Assembly (NCBI RefSeq): GCF_022605165.1
Contig: NC_063081.1
Span: 1 to 64,000 of the forward strand
Reading direction: 5' to 3'
From: Purpureocillium takamizusanense
Lineage: Eukaryota; Ascomycota; Sordariomycetes; Hypocreales; Ophiocordycipitaceae
Length of the DNA stretch: 64,000 nt
The position numbers and the translations under genes are program-made. Below the pieces are notes generated by a model. That model had not been told where the DNA came from and searched no databases. It saw nothing but the letters and a program-made list of their open reading frames with translations. Of this stretch, positions 38,982 through 48,732 are shown piece after piece; within the stretch, counting starts at the first letter, position 1, and each line of letters opens with the position of its first letter.

Positions 38982-40006
38982 ATGTCGGACACGGAAGACG
39001 AACAGGTCCTCTTGGACGACAATTCCTCTGACAGCGAAGAGCGTGGTGATCTGAGAGCATCACTAGGCAGTGTCAAGACCTACAAGGAGAGGCTGTCGCT
39101 CACAAAAAAATCCTGCCCCGAGCTTGTGCTGCTCAACACTGTGATCCTTCTTGCCAACATTGCCGTGCTCACATACCTCATGGCCAAAGTCTTACCTCAG
39201 AAAGAGCTCATATACTGTAGGAACGATGTATCCGTGTTTTGTTGCTGCGTTTACTGACAGGTTTGGAGCTCCGCTACACAGCGTCATCTCCTATCAGATA
39301 CAAGATTTCGTAACAGACGAGGATCATCTCTGGACCGGCCCCCCCAACCCCGAGACCGATTCCAACTGGCACAACTTGCTGCTGGGTAAGCTCAAAGTTT
39401 GATTTATAACTGAATAGTATATCTGACATAGTAATGCAAGGGTTTGATGTTCGAATCTCAAACGACGACATGCAGAGACTGGGGCGATTGGAAAACGCGG
39501 TCGAGATAAAAGACGAACGGGGAGGTTATGCTGCACTCATAAATGTTTATCACGAATTACACTGCCTTGTGAGTGCTGCGGGATGTTTGCATCATATCAT
39601 AGAGCACGTCTCTGACTTGATAAGAAACTCGTTCGCTGGAGCCTCTACCCAGAGTACTACTATCCCAATTCAACAAAGGAGCAGACTGACGAGAGAGACA
39701 GGCATCGAGGTCAGTCATCATCCTAGTCACAAGATGCACCATACTGATCAAGAGCCAGACCACTGCCTAAACTACATTCGCCAGTCGGCCATGTGCCACG
39801 CAGACGTTGGCATATCGACGTGGCACTGGAGAACGAACGACAACATGCCTCACGCCAACATGATGCCTCACACGTGTCGCAATTGGGCTGCCGTGGACAG
39901 TTGGGCCAAGGACCGCAGGATCGACATGTATCAGCCGGGCCTTTTGGTTCATCCAAAATTTGGTGAGATTTACACTCATCTGGTGAGTTGTACACTCTCT
40001 CACTAG
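38982..40006 (+). CDS. UstYa-family (DUF3328) oxidase, A
   Basis: Exons start at 38,982-39,216, 39,269-39,385 and 39,432 onward, with further introns near 39,567-39,625 and 39,694-39,736. The first acceptor is TTTGGAG, giving KELIYSPLHSVISYQIQDF, the standard start of the UstYa domain. One TM helix (VLLNTVILLANIAVLTYLMA) lies at about residue 50-70. The two hallmark motifs are HELHC and, after the last splice, EPDHCLNYIRQ. The C-terminal HTCRNWAAVDSWAKDRR and LLVHPKFG are also typical. UstYa proteins carry out oxidative cyclisation of ribosomal peptides in ustiloxin, phomopsin and asperipin pathways. The neighbouring precursor gives the likely substrate. Confidence 0.85.
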
Positions 40007-40205
40007 TGCTAGGAGCCGCATTCCCTAATGGTCTTGGTGCAAACGAAGACGATGGGGGATCTTGAAGTTGAGAAACATAGGCGATAGAGAAAATGCATCA
40101 AGTCAAATGCTTGATGATGACAATGTGTTCGTTCTAAAAGGAAATATTTTACCGTGGTCGCCTTATGCTCTGGCAGCCAAAAGTGGCATGTAAAAGTTGC
40201 GTACA

Positions 40206-40919
40206 TCAGTCGTGATGCTCTCCTTCGTGCCCATTGTGCACATGCTCATGTTTTGTCTGCTCTTCCGTCCTGACTCCGCCGACTTTGTCTCCTCCTAAGC
40301 CCACAGCCGCCTTGGTATTGGTCTCGTTCAACGGAGTTCTTGCCATAAACGCCGTGTGGCAGTGCTTGATGTGACTCTCCCGATCATACCGGTGCTCAAC
40401 CTCCACACCTCTGTCCCTCATCCTATGTTCCTTCCTCCAGTAGAAAGAGCAATGGCTGATATGCCAACCAAATGTAGTCCAAAATTGCGCATCTTGGATG
40501 GGCTTATCAGCCAAAGCCCCAATTTTATTGAGCGTCAATGGCTGGGTCATGTTCCGGTCCGCCCAGTAGAGCCACTCGCCGCCGGGCCCAGCTTTGTTGA
40601 ACTCAAACGTGAGTTCATCATCACGGCACTGCGGCGGCAGCCACGAAACCGAGAGAGCATCGTACTTGCAGCCCTTTGAGACGGCTTCTTCGATAGTCGC
40701 GCCGCAGTCGCACGACACGGGTACTATGGCGGGATTTTTCGAGTTGATGTATGCCTTGAAGCAGTAGAGGCCCCAGCCGACAAGTATGACATTCCACCAA
40801 GCAAAGAGAACAATGAGGATCCAACGTTTCAGAGGAGACTTTGGTTGCTGAGAGTTGCCAAGCAAAGAGCTGTTGAGAAGTGGTACATATTTTTGCTTGA
40901 AGCTGGGCAGGAGACCCAT
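40206..40919 (-). CDS. Divergent UstYa-like membrane protein, B
   Basis: An intronless 237-aa frame. A TM helix lies at residues 33-54, after a short cytoplasmic tail. The lumenal part carries two HxxHC motifs, HISHC at 153-157 and HIKHC at 183-187, the same pair that defines UstYa proteins, but the flanking sequence (CKYDALSVSWLPPQCRDDEL, WLYWADRN) belongs to a distinct branch. The His-rich tail is notable (HEHVHNGHEGEHHD). By analogy it is a copper- or metal-dependent oxidase acting in the secretory pathway on the precursor; that is inference. It converges on UstYa A. Confidence 0.75.
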   Translation of the reverse strand: MGLLPSFKQKYVPLLNSSLLGNSQQPKSPLKRWILIVLFAWWNVILVGWGLYCFKAYINSKNPAIVPVSCDCGATIEEAVSKGCKYDALSVSWLPPQCRDDELTFEFNKAGPGGEWLYWADRNMTQPLTLNKIGALADKPIQDAQFWTTFGWHISHCSFYWRKEHRMRDRGVEVEHRYDRESHIKHCHTAFMARTPLNETNTKAAVGLGGDKVGGVRTEEQTKHEHVHNGHEGEHHD

Positions 40920-42228
40920 TGTGTCGTGGCTAAAGATGACGGAGCGAAGACATATGGCGCCAAGAGCGAGATGAGAATTGCGATGAGCAGGCGGGAAGAA
41001 AAGTCAGCCCGATTCGATGACTGATGACTGTGATAGTAAGGCTTCTCCAACAAACCCCACTTACACCGCTGCATCAGTTGGGCACGCACTCGACGGACTG
41101 TGTTCAGATTCTCTTCATTCCTCTTCGTACTCTACCCGCTTCAAAGCAGCCGCTGAGACTGGTGGTTGTGGAGTGTCACCCAACGACTATGCATCTATCC
41201 AGCAGTGTGCTAAGATCTTGCCATGATCGGGAGTGGACGCTCGGTCCTCTTCCGTCTTGGCCTGCGGGATCTTTGGAGGACCCACGCCCCGGGGGAGGGG
41301 GGTCGAGGGGCCAGACGACCACGCACGCAATACTGTCTCCCTCCTTCGCCGGCGTACAGGTGCGGAAGAGTCAGGTATGTCGCCATTGGACAAATCTTGC
41401 GCTTTGTCCCGTGTCGATGTATATAGCTGGCACCTAACGGCATGCGCAGCTTACGTTTTGTGACACCATCCGCGTAAGCACTGCAGAGAGAGCATGAATC
41501 CTCTAGACCCGACATCGGGCACAACCTGAATAAAGAAGAACTCTGTAGATGAGCAGGCCAGATCCCGGTAACGGCCCGAAGACAAAAGGCTCCAATACTC
41601 TTGCGCGAGGCGGAGTACCATTCCTTGATTCCCTTCCTCGGGTGGAGCATCATGTCAATATCGCGAAGCCGCAAAAGTTCGAGCTCAGTTAGCATGGCAC
41701 ATTCCGTAGCGTTGATCTTGTAGCAAACCTTTACGTCATTTCTACTCTTTAATACTGATTGCCCCTGTGTCTCTCCCCGCGGTCTGTCAGAGAGGATACT
41801 ATCTAGGCAAGGTCCGAACGGAGATCCTGGAACCTTTGAAGGCTCACTGAAACAAAGATGCAACCAAGCTGTTTTCCACGCGGGATTGACTCTGGTTGGG
41901 ATACTTGCATGGCCCCGCCCCGCGAGCAATTGGGGATGACGAGTGGTAAAGATTGCTCGAAGCAATGAACCCTGCACGCGGGGTAGCGATGCTGCGTTTG
42001 CGTGATGACTAGCAGCAGTTTTGCCAGCCGTGTCCGATACGACGGGGGCTGTTTGTAATGCAAGCCCTCTAGTCGAGGTTGGAGACGCGAGGCAGGCCCG
42101 TGAAAACTTGCGGTGTCCTCTATAAAGTTGCTGTCTTCATTGAATCTGCGCCATTCTCCGAAAGTCGTCTCTTTTCAATAACAAACCTTCCCAAAGAAAC
42201 CGTTCATTTCATTCCTCTACAACAAAAC
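40920..42228. other. Region upstream of the RiPP precursor
   Basis: A 1.3-kb stretch between divergent genes. The minus-strand frame at 41,210-41,977 (255 codons) has no family motifs and overlaps other frames, so I leave it out. The precursor and UstYa-B promoters should lie here; a pyrimidine-rich leader precedes the precursor ATG. Confidence 0.4.
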
Positions 42229-42531
42229 ATGCATCTCAAGGTTCTTCTCTGGTGCGCCGTCACCGTCGCTGCTATCCCGACTTCCAAGATCGAGGGTGCT
42301 ACCTCGGCCAAGCGCAAAGAAATCGAGACCGAAAGCGCACTCTATCCTGTCACATGGCCATCCAAGAAGGACGAGTCTCATACCGAGGGCGCCCTATATC
42401 CCGTTACTTGGCCCTCCAAGAGGAACGAGGAGGGCGTCGAAGGCACTCTTTATCCTGTCACTTGGCCATCCAAGAAGAGTGAGGCCAAAACTGAGGGTGC
42501 GCTCTACCCTGTCACGTGGCCTGGCAAGTAG
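42229..42531 (+). CDS. RiPP precursor peptide with four LYPVTWP cores
   Basis: A 100-aa secreted precursor. Residues 1-15 are a signal peptide, followed by a short leader with Lys-Arg at 28-29. Four cores [A/T]LYPVTWP start at residues 37, 55, 73 and 91, an exact 18-residue period. Each is followed by SKK, SKR, SKK or, in the last, GK at the C-terminus; acidic spacers (for example DESHTEG) separate them. This is the classic dikaritin precursor plan, with repeats released by Kex2-type cleavage after dibasic pairs. Codons for YPVTWP differ among copies only at silent positions. Tyr, Trp and Thr are possible sites for oxidative cross-linking by UstYa proteins. The core differs from those of ustiloxin, phomopsin and asperipin as I know them. 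Confidence 0.93.
   Translation: MHLKVLLWCAVTVAAIPTSKIEGATSAKRKEIETESALYPVTWPSKKDESHTEGALYPVTWPSKRNEEGVEGTLYPVTWPSKKSEAKTEGALYPVTWPGK
42337..42525 (+). repeat. 54-bp in-frame tandem repeat in precursor gene
   Basis: Four units of 54 bp (the last partial) encode the core plus spacer. Core codons vary silently while the spacers change amino acids, so copies are old enough to diverge but the peptide is conserved. Confidence 0.92.
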
Positions 42532-43731
42532 AAGCCGACACGATGCCGTATGTCGAGCCATTTGTTTCGGTCTCCTCTATGAGAACGAAAACTTACTGAC
42601 ATAGTCTCTAGTTTTGTTTCATGTGACGACTCCATAAGCGTTGCGCCCCTGGCAGCACTACACTGAGGCGCCGATGCAGCACCGAGTTTCGTCAGTTTCA
42701 ACAGCGAAGGCATCGGTTTGTGATGAAAAGATGGTGTCATGGTTGGGTTAACAGTAAGGGATGGTGAGCAACATATGAACCTGAGGGTGACTGTATTGAT
42801 CTCTGATGAGTCATCTTATGTCCTTTGCACAAAGCTTTTCCTCATATAGCCCTTAGAGTCCCTTAGTAGTGGCGCGGGAAGACACTTTGTGGACGTCGTC
42901 TAAGGCTGCGTGGTACAGTAGTCGTGATATGTGACCCTGACAAGTGCACGTAGGAAAAGTAGAAGAGATCATTTCGACTTTCATAAGCATAATCTACGAG
43001 CCATAAGAATTAGCTACTTAAAAATCGGACCGTTGATATTATTCTTAGGTGTGTTCTTACAATTTTAAAACATGACAACTTTTCACTTGTCTACTTTGCT
43101 TTGTTTGGCAAAATAGAGTGATGGACCCATGCCTCCTTGTTCTGACATGAGTGCAACGACGCAGAATCATGCATGTAGCCTCAAGCGAGTTTGCAACTTG
43201 AAACAGCCTTCTCAGGGCCTGATTATGCTGCAGACTGGTATGGGAATTAATACCTGAGGTGGAAGCATGCTTGACCAGGAGGTGTTATGGTTCGGCGGGC
43301 TGGCGGGTGGTGGGGCGCTGCGTGTAGCCAGATTTGTTAATGGGAACACGATGGTATGTCATATGCGCACAGGTGAGAGCCAAACGGAGCTCTTTCTCCA
43401 GTGTGCGAGTGATGGTCAAGAGTAGCCCAACACGGCTGGGACGCAGGGTGGCAATGGCGCAGGTTTCGCCCCCGCGGGTGATTCTCCGCACTGTGCGTCA
43501 TGTCGACAGCACGATCATGCATGTTTGTAGGCCCTGGCTCATGACGTGGAGCACTTTTGCAGGCACCCTCCGGCGACGGCCTAATTGCATGAAGCCGAGT
43601 CGCCCGCTTAAACGATCTAGGCACGAACAATGCCAACGGCTGGCAATAGCCAGACAGCCTGATGGAAGACGTAGGCTCCTCCCACACGTATTCTTCCTTG
43701 CTTTGAGATCCTGATCTTGCCCGCTCGCAAC
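42532..43731. other. Intergenic region between precursor and UstYa C
   Basis: No supported gene. It contains the precursor terminator and the UstYa C promoter. Overlapping frames at 43,334-43,741 on both strands look like shadows. Confidence 0.4.
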
Positions 43732-44811
43732 ATGGATTCATCTCGCAGGGCTTCAGCCGAGAAGCTCATCCGGAACACAGAGTACCCGTCTTCGTTGGAC
43801 GGTGGCTCGGAGCTCGATGTGCGACACTGGGAGCACGATGCACAAAGGCCAAGGTCAACAACAAGGCGGCACTGGATAGCCGGCATCGGGTGTCTGGCGT
43901 TGTCTCTAGTCGGGAACGTTATACTGAGTGCGTTATTATACAATTCGTTGTCGTCTTTAGGCAGTAAACACAGGTGGAACGAGTTTACCTTGCCCTGTAA
44001 GTACCCCTCATCGGACTTAACCCCTTTGTTCAAGTTTAACGGGCCCCCGAGCACCTGCCGAGACGGCTATATCCCACAAATTAGTAAAATTTGACAACAG
44101 TGTCAACGGCGACCAGACGAAATACCAAGGCCGCCCAAGTGACGAGAATGACAAGTTGTGGGAGGACCTCTTCTCCCGTACGATTCAGATTCGAATTTCC
44201 AGCTCTGTGATGAGGGCTTCAACTGACCTAGTAATAGATGAAGTGTCTCGCATAACCTCCGAGGAAGCTGCCCGACTGCCCAACAAGACCATGCCAGAGG
44301 CACCCTACGAAGGAAGCGGCTACCTCATCGTGCTCAACGTCTTCCACAACCTGCACTGCCTCAACTCGATCCGAAAGGCAATGTATTACTTCCATGATCC
44401 GAAGTGGACGGCTGAGCATAATCCATACACGTATATGCGGGACGGAGACATTGATTCGATGCTGAGAGACATTGGCGGGGATCTGGGCATAGACCACGTA
44501 GACCACTGCATTGACGTCCTGCGGCAGCAAATGATGTGCTCGTCAGACACGACGCCAAACGTGTTCCAGTACAGTCCTAGGGATTTCGGGGTCCGAGCTT
44601 TCGGCAACGTGCTGCACGACTGCCGCGACTTTGACAAGGTAATCTCTCATACTTTCCTGTTTAGTATTAGGCTCGCGCGAACGTTGATGTGGCTATTCAG
44701 ATCAAGCAGTGGGCAAAGGACCACCGCGCTCCGCCGTTCAAAGGGTTCGGGGACGGGGCGGCGGTGGGAAAATGTGGACTGTATGATTCCGGGGATTGCC
44801 TCTATAGCTAA
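43732..44811 (+). CDS. UstYa-family (DUF3328) oxidase, C
   Basis: Exons 43,732-43,996, 44,052-44,638 and 44,701-44,811 join in frame to give 320 aa. The first acceptor (CCCCGAG) gives SPAETAISHKLVKFDNSV, the usual UstYa domain start. One TM helix is at residues 48-73. The paired motifs are HNLHC (in VFHNLHCLNSIRKAM) and HVDHC (in HVDHCIDVLRQQMMC). The C-terminal exon IKQWAKDHRAPPFKGFGDG completes the family pattern. With UstYa A and B it would provide several oxidative steps on the LYPVTWP peptide. It follows the precursor by 1.2 kb on the same strand. Confidence 0.88.
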
Positions 44812-45166
44812 ATTCAGGCGACGGCTGACGTCCGCCTTCAGCGGAAGAGCATACTGTGGTAGCGTTGAAGTTGATCTCAACCAACATAGAACATTATGCC
44901 TCTTCCAATCAGAAAAGACGCCAATACAAATGAGTCAAACGAAGAAAAATATAATAGAACTGACCAACGTACTCCTTGCGAAGGTCCGCACCAGGTTCGA
45001 GCCTCTCGCGGAGCCCATATTCTTTTATCGAGTTTAAGTCGTACCCAGCTTGGCCAGAAAGTACATATACCTACCCGCCGCCACCAACTCGAAATTTCCT
45101 CACCCGTCCTACGGCCGTGGAGACTTATTCACAATCTCAACGCAGCGGCGAAACCTCTCTATTGCC
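44812..45166. other. Intergenic spacer
   Basis: A 355-bp spacer, no gene seen. An in-frame upstream Met at 45,050 could lengthen the next gene. Confidence 0.35.
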
Positions 45167-46111
45167 ATGACGAAGGCCTGCGAGCAAAGCCATAGCATGG
45201 ACGCTGAGGCAACATTGCAGAAGTCCGCGACACTCGACCTTATGGACGCAGACTCGACTGTGATGGACTCGACACCGAGTAATGCGGGGCTGCAAAACGA
45301 CGTCGCAGACTACGACACTGCCTCCGATGAAGGCGTCGACGATGACGAATTGGGACCAAAGACACCAAAAAAGCCGTTCGACCCTCGGCGATGTCTCTTC
45401 TGCAAATCTTACGCTGTCGGCTTTAATGAAAGCCTCGAGCACATGACCAAGAAGCACAGCTTTCTCATTCCAAACGAGAGCAAATTGATAGTCGACCCCG
45501 AAATCTTCATTGAGTACCTCTACCTCGTGGTATTTGGCTACTTTGAATGCCTGTACTGTGGTTCTCCACGACAGACTTTGCAAGCGGCGCAGCAGCACAT
45601 GGTGGGGAAAGGCCATTGCAAGATTGACATCGACAAGGAAGACTCTGAGTACCGCGATTTCTACCAGGTAGAGTTTGGAAGCACTTTCGACCAAGCACGG
45701 GACCTAATGACCACGGTCGTGCACGAGAGGGAAGAGTCGGTCCGCTTGGCTTCGGGGAAAGTCTTGGCTCGCCGGACGCCGGGGCGAGGGAAGGCCGATC
45801 GCGTAAGGATACTACAGACACCACAAGAGCCAGGGCAATCGGCGTCCCGGCACACGAGCATGGATATAAATGAGGTTCCGGGCGAAATACCCAGCACCAA
45901 CACTAAAAGACTTGCAAAAAGGGAAGCGGCTCTCCAGATGCAGCTGGCGAGTCTACGAGCCACGGATAGAATGGGCTTAATGCATTTGCCAACGTGGAAA
46001 CAGAGGGCTGTGGTGATGGAGAGCAAGAAGCAGGTGGAGAAGGCCAGGGATCAGGCAAACAAGATGCTGCTCCAGATCCAGCTCAAGGCTAACAAAACAC
46101 TCAAAGGCTGA
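45167..46111 (+). CDS. REI1/ZNF622-like zinc-finger protein, N-terminally short
   Basis: An intronless frame of 314 aa from 45,167 (MTKACEQSHSMD). An acidic N-terminal region is followed by CLFC at residues 76-79 with SLEHMTKKHSFLIP, then a VDPEIFIEYL segment and CLYC with QQHMVGKGHCKI. This is the central part of REI1/ZNF622, a cytoplasmic factor in 60S ribosome maturation. REI1 normally has two additional N-terminal C2H2 fingers, not seen here, so this looks like a shortened paralogue. The C-terminus is Lys/Gln rich. An upstream Met at 45,050 adds 39 unlike residues. It may be only a neighbour of the RiPP cluster. Confidence 0.75.
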   Translation: MTKACEQSHSMDAEATLQKSATLDLMDADSTVMDSTPSNAGLQNDVADYDTASDEGVDDDELGPKTPKKPFDPRRCLFCKSYAVGFNESLEHMTKKHSFLIPNESKLIVDPEIFIEYLYLVVFGYFECLYCGSPRQTLQAAQQHMVGKGHCKIDIDKEDSEYRDFYQVEFGSTFDQARDLMTTVVHEREESVRLASGKVLARRTPGRGKADRVRILQTPQEPGQSASRHTSMDINEVPGEIPSTNTKRLAKREAALQMQLASLRATDRMGLMHLPTWKQRAVVMESKKQVEKARDQANKMLLQIQLKANKTLKG

Positions 46112-47185
46112 TCAAGGATAGAATAACACGCTCTATAATCACATGTAGAGCAAACCTAGTTACAATACTTTTCCGCAAAAATGTCGCACTTCATTGTGTT
46201 CTGCAGGTACGCGTGATATCACTTGCCCATGTTCTAGCCTGCAGTCAACTAATGTGTCACGCAGCGTTTTCTATGTGTGCCCTCTTCTTCAAGTAAATCC
46301 ATTCTGTCTAGCTGTTCAGTCGTCTCTGCTCGCTGGTATAGATTGACGCGCAGCTCGCACCCATGCATTTGTTACTGCTCCAGAAAGCTGACCAAGGGTC
46401 CAGCGTGTGTCTCTGCAACTTCTCCATTTACGTCCCGTCTTCCTGAACTATCGGTACCGCAACAGAAAGCAATGTATTAGGAGTACGAATGCTTAAGTCT
46501 CATGTTCCTGCATTTTCGCAATATAACTTGCCACACCGGGCTATCAGTGCTATATTGTCCCGTCTCTGCGGGTTGCGAGCTAGGGGGTTATAGGCTACGT
46601 AGAGTTTAGCCTGGGCATCGTAGACCATCGGGATATAGAAACAGTTAAGGCCCATAGGTACGCGTAGTTACATTTTAATAGATACTATACTACTAGACAG
46701 CCGCAGGAATAAGGCTAGTTAGACTAAGCTCAATTCAAGCCATTATAGTTTAAGAGGCCAACGAATTACGTATCCTACTAGTTTCTAACTAGCCAAGTAT
46801 AAGAGCATTTAGTTACTTATCTCCGGGCCTATCTCCGGGTGTACACTCCTGCCTACTAACCCGATAGTTTCCGGTCGAGATATCAACTAACAGCCGTGCC
46901 TTTGAGGCACCTTATTGGTGCCCTCGGTATAACATTCACGTAGATATCGGGCTCCCTCGGCTAATGCCTCGCAGGGAGGAGCGGGGTCAGATCGTCGACC
47001 TAAGACATTCCACGAGGCCTATATTATGGCAGAGCTACCACCGCCCAATAAAACTCCCCGGCATGAACTAACAGATAGATTCCCCTGTCACACGACCTCA
47101 GCTCTAATCAGGAGGACTTGAAAAGTCGATGAAGTGCAGTCAATTTCCAATGCATTGCCTCAGACACGTCATCCAGGAATTCAAC
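46112..47185. other. Intergenic region with a possible gene fragment
   Basis: Mostly non-coding. On the minus strand at 46,500-46,667 a 55-codon frame ends in TGA and reads like real protein (GLNCFYIPMVYDAQAKLYVAY), with no start; it may be a transposon or gene remnant. The remainder shows no gene. Confidence 0.35.
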
Positions 47186-48164
47186 ATGGGCAAAAAGCGC
47201 GTCCTCGTTAGCTATGGCGTTGATGTCGACGCCGTGGCTGGCTGGCTCGGTTCATACGGCGGGGAGGATTCCTCGAATGATATAAGCAGAGGTGACTTCG
47301 GCAATCTGAGCTCACCACGGCGCCTTATCTGACTTATGACCAGGCTACTTTGCTGGAACAATTGGGACGCAGAGAGTGCTCAAATTGTTTGCCAAATATA
47401 ACATCACGGCGACCTGGTTTATCCCAGGTCACAGCCTTGAGTCTTTTCCCGAGGATATGGCTGCTGTTCGTGACGCTGGGCACGAGATCGGCCTTCACGG
47501 TTATTCCCACGAGAACCCAACCGATATGACGATCGACCAGCAGCGTGAAATCCTGGATAAGACCTACCACATACTTACTTCCTTCGCAGGCAAGCCTCCT
47601 CGAGGCAGCGTTGCGCCCTGGTGGGAGACGAGTAAGGAAGGCGCCCAGTTACTATTGGACTACGGCATAGAGTATGATCACAGCATGGGTCACACCGACT
47701 GTCAGGCTTACTACTTGAGAGTCGGGGACACTTGGACGCCAATAGACTATAAAGAGAAACCCGAGAAGTGGATGAAGCCTCTCGTCAAGGGCCAGGACAC
47801 TGGCCTGGTGGAGATTCCAAGTAATTGGTACCTCGATGATCTTCCACCAATGATGTTCATCAAGAAGGCACCTAATAGCCACGGTTTTGTCAACGCGCGA
47901 GACGTTGAAGATATCTGGCGCGATCATTTTGACTACTTTTACCGCGAGCATGACGAGTTCATCTTTCCGATGACGATACATCCGGACGTCTCGGGACGAC
48001 CGCATGCTATTCTCATGCATGAAAGATTGATCGAATATATGAAGAAGCATGATGGGGTTGAGTTTGTCACTATGGCCGAGATATGCGATGACTTCAAACG
48101 CAAGAACCGGCCGGCTGAGGGAGTGATAATGCCGGCAACACCTGGTTCCATGTTGAGAATATGA
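47186..48164 (+). CDS. Polysaccharide deacetylase family protein
   Basis: Two exons, 47,186-47,291 and 47,344-48,164, give 308 aa. The 52-nt intron joins [21 protein letters not shown]. The NodB-like metal-binding elements are present: [10 protein letters not shown] near the N-terminus and HGYSHENP in the middle, followed by the RGSVAPWWE segment. It lacks a signal peptide, so it is more like the cytosolic PgdA/PuuE-type branch that acts on amide or N-acyl substrates than a secreted chitin deacetylase. The start at 47,186 ([11 protein letters not shown]) gives the standard N-terminus; an in-frame Met at 47,129 is less likely. Confidence 0.85.
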
Positions 48165-48732
48165 TATGGGGCATGTCAGCACTTCGAATACTTCTAAACT
48201 CTTCAGCTATTAGAGTCCAGCTTGTTATGTGTCTCGGGCTTGTGCAGAGCCCGGGTCATTGAGTCGACAGGTATTCATCGATTTAGAACCTGGGACACTT
48301 GTTTTGAGTGAAGAAGTGCAGTGTCTCACTTATTGCCGCCGTGTCATCGTGTTTCCGAATCGTCGTGGGTGTGGTTGCTGGTTAACACCGCTATTCCGCG
48401 TTGGGGCGTGTTATTAGCCGTCTGCTCCGCAAGCCAGCCCCCACCCCTTGAGCAACCCTTGCTCACCTTGCGTCAAGCTCTCAGACCTGTCTGAGTAAGA
48501 AAAATGCGACTGTATCATTGAAGGCGACGGATTGGTGCGAACTCAATGCGGGGGCTTGTGATAAGACAGTAAAGAGGATTGGATGTCGCAAAGGCCTGCT
48601 GCGGGTGACGAGCTGATGGGCAGGGGACAAGATATGCTTCGTGCTTGGACACCGTCAGCATGAATAAATGTACACGCTGCCGCACCTCATGTAACCGTCC
48701 TGCCGTCTTCATAACCTCGCAACCTTTTCCAA
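48165..48732. other. Intergenic region upstream of the permease
   Basis: No gene seen. It should hold the permease promoter. Confidence 0.4.

Noticed and set aside
41210..41977. 255-codon minus-strand frame between UstYa B and the precursor
   Set aside because: No domain, signal peptide or TM helix; overlaps other open frames; basic low-complexity C-terminus. Could be revisited with RNA data.
43334..43741. Opposing frames upstream of UstYa C
   Set aside because: GC-rich promoter region with frames on both strands and no motifs.
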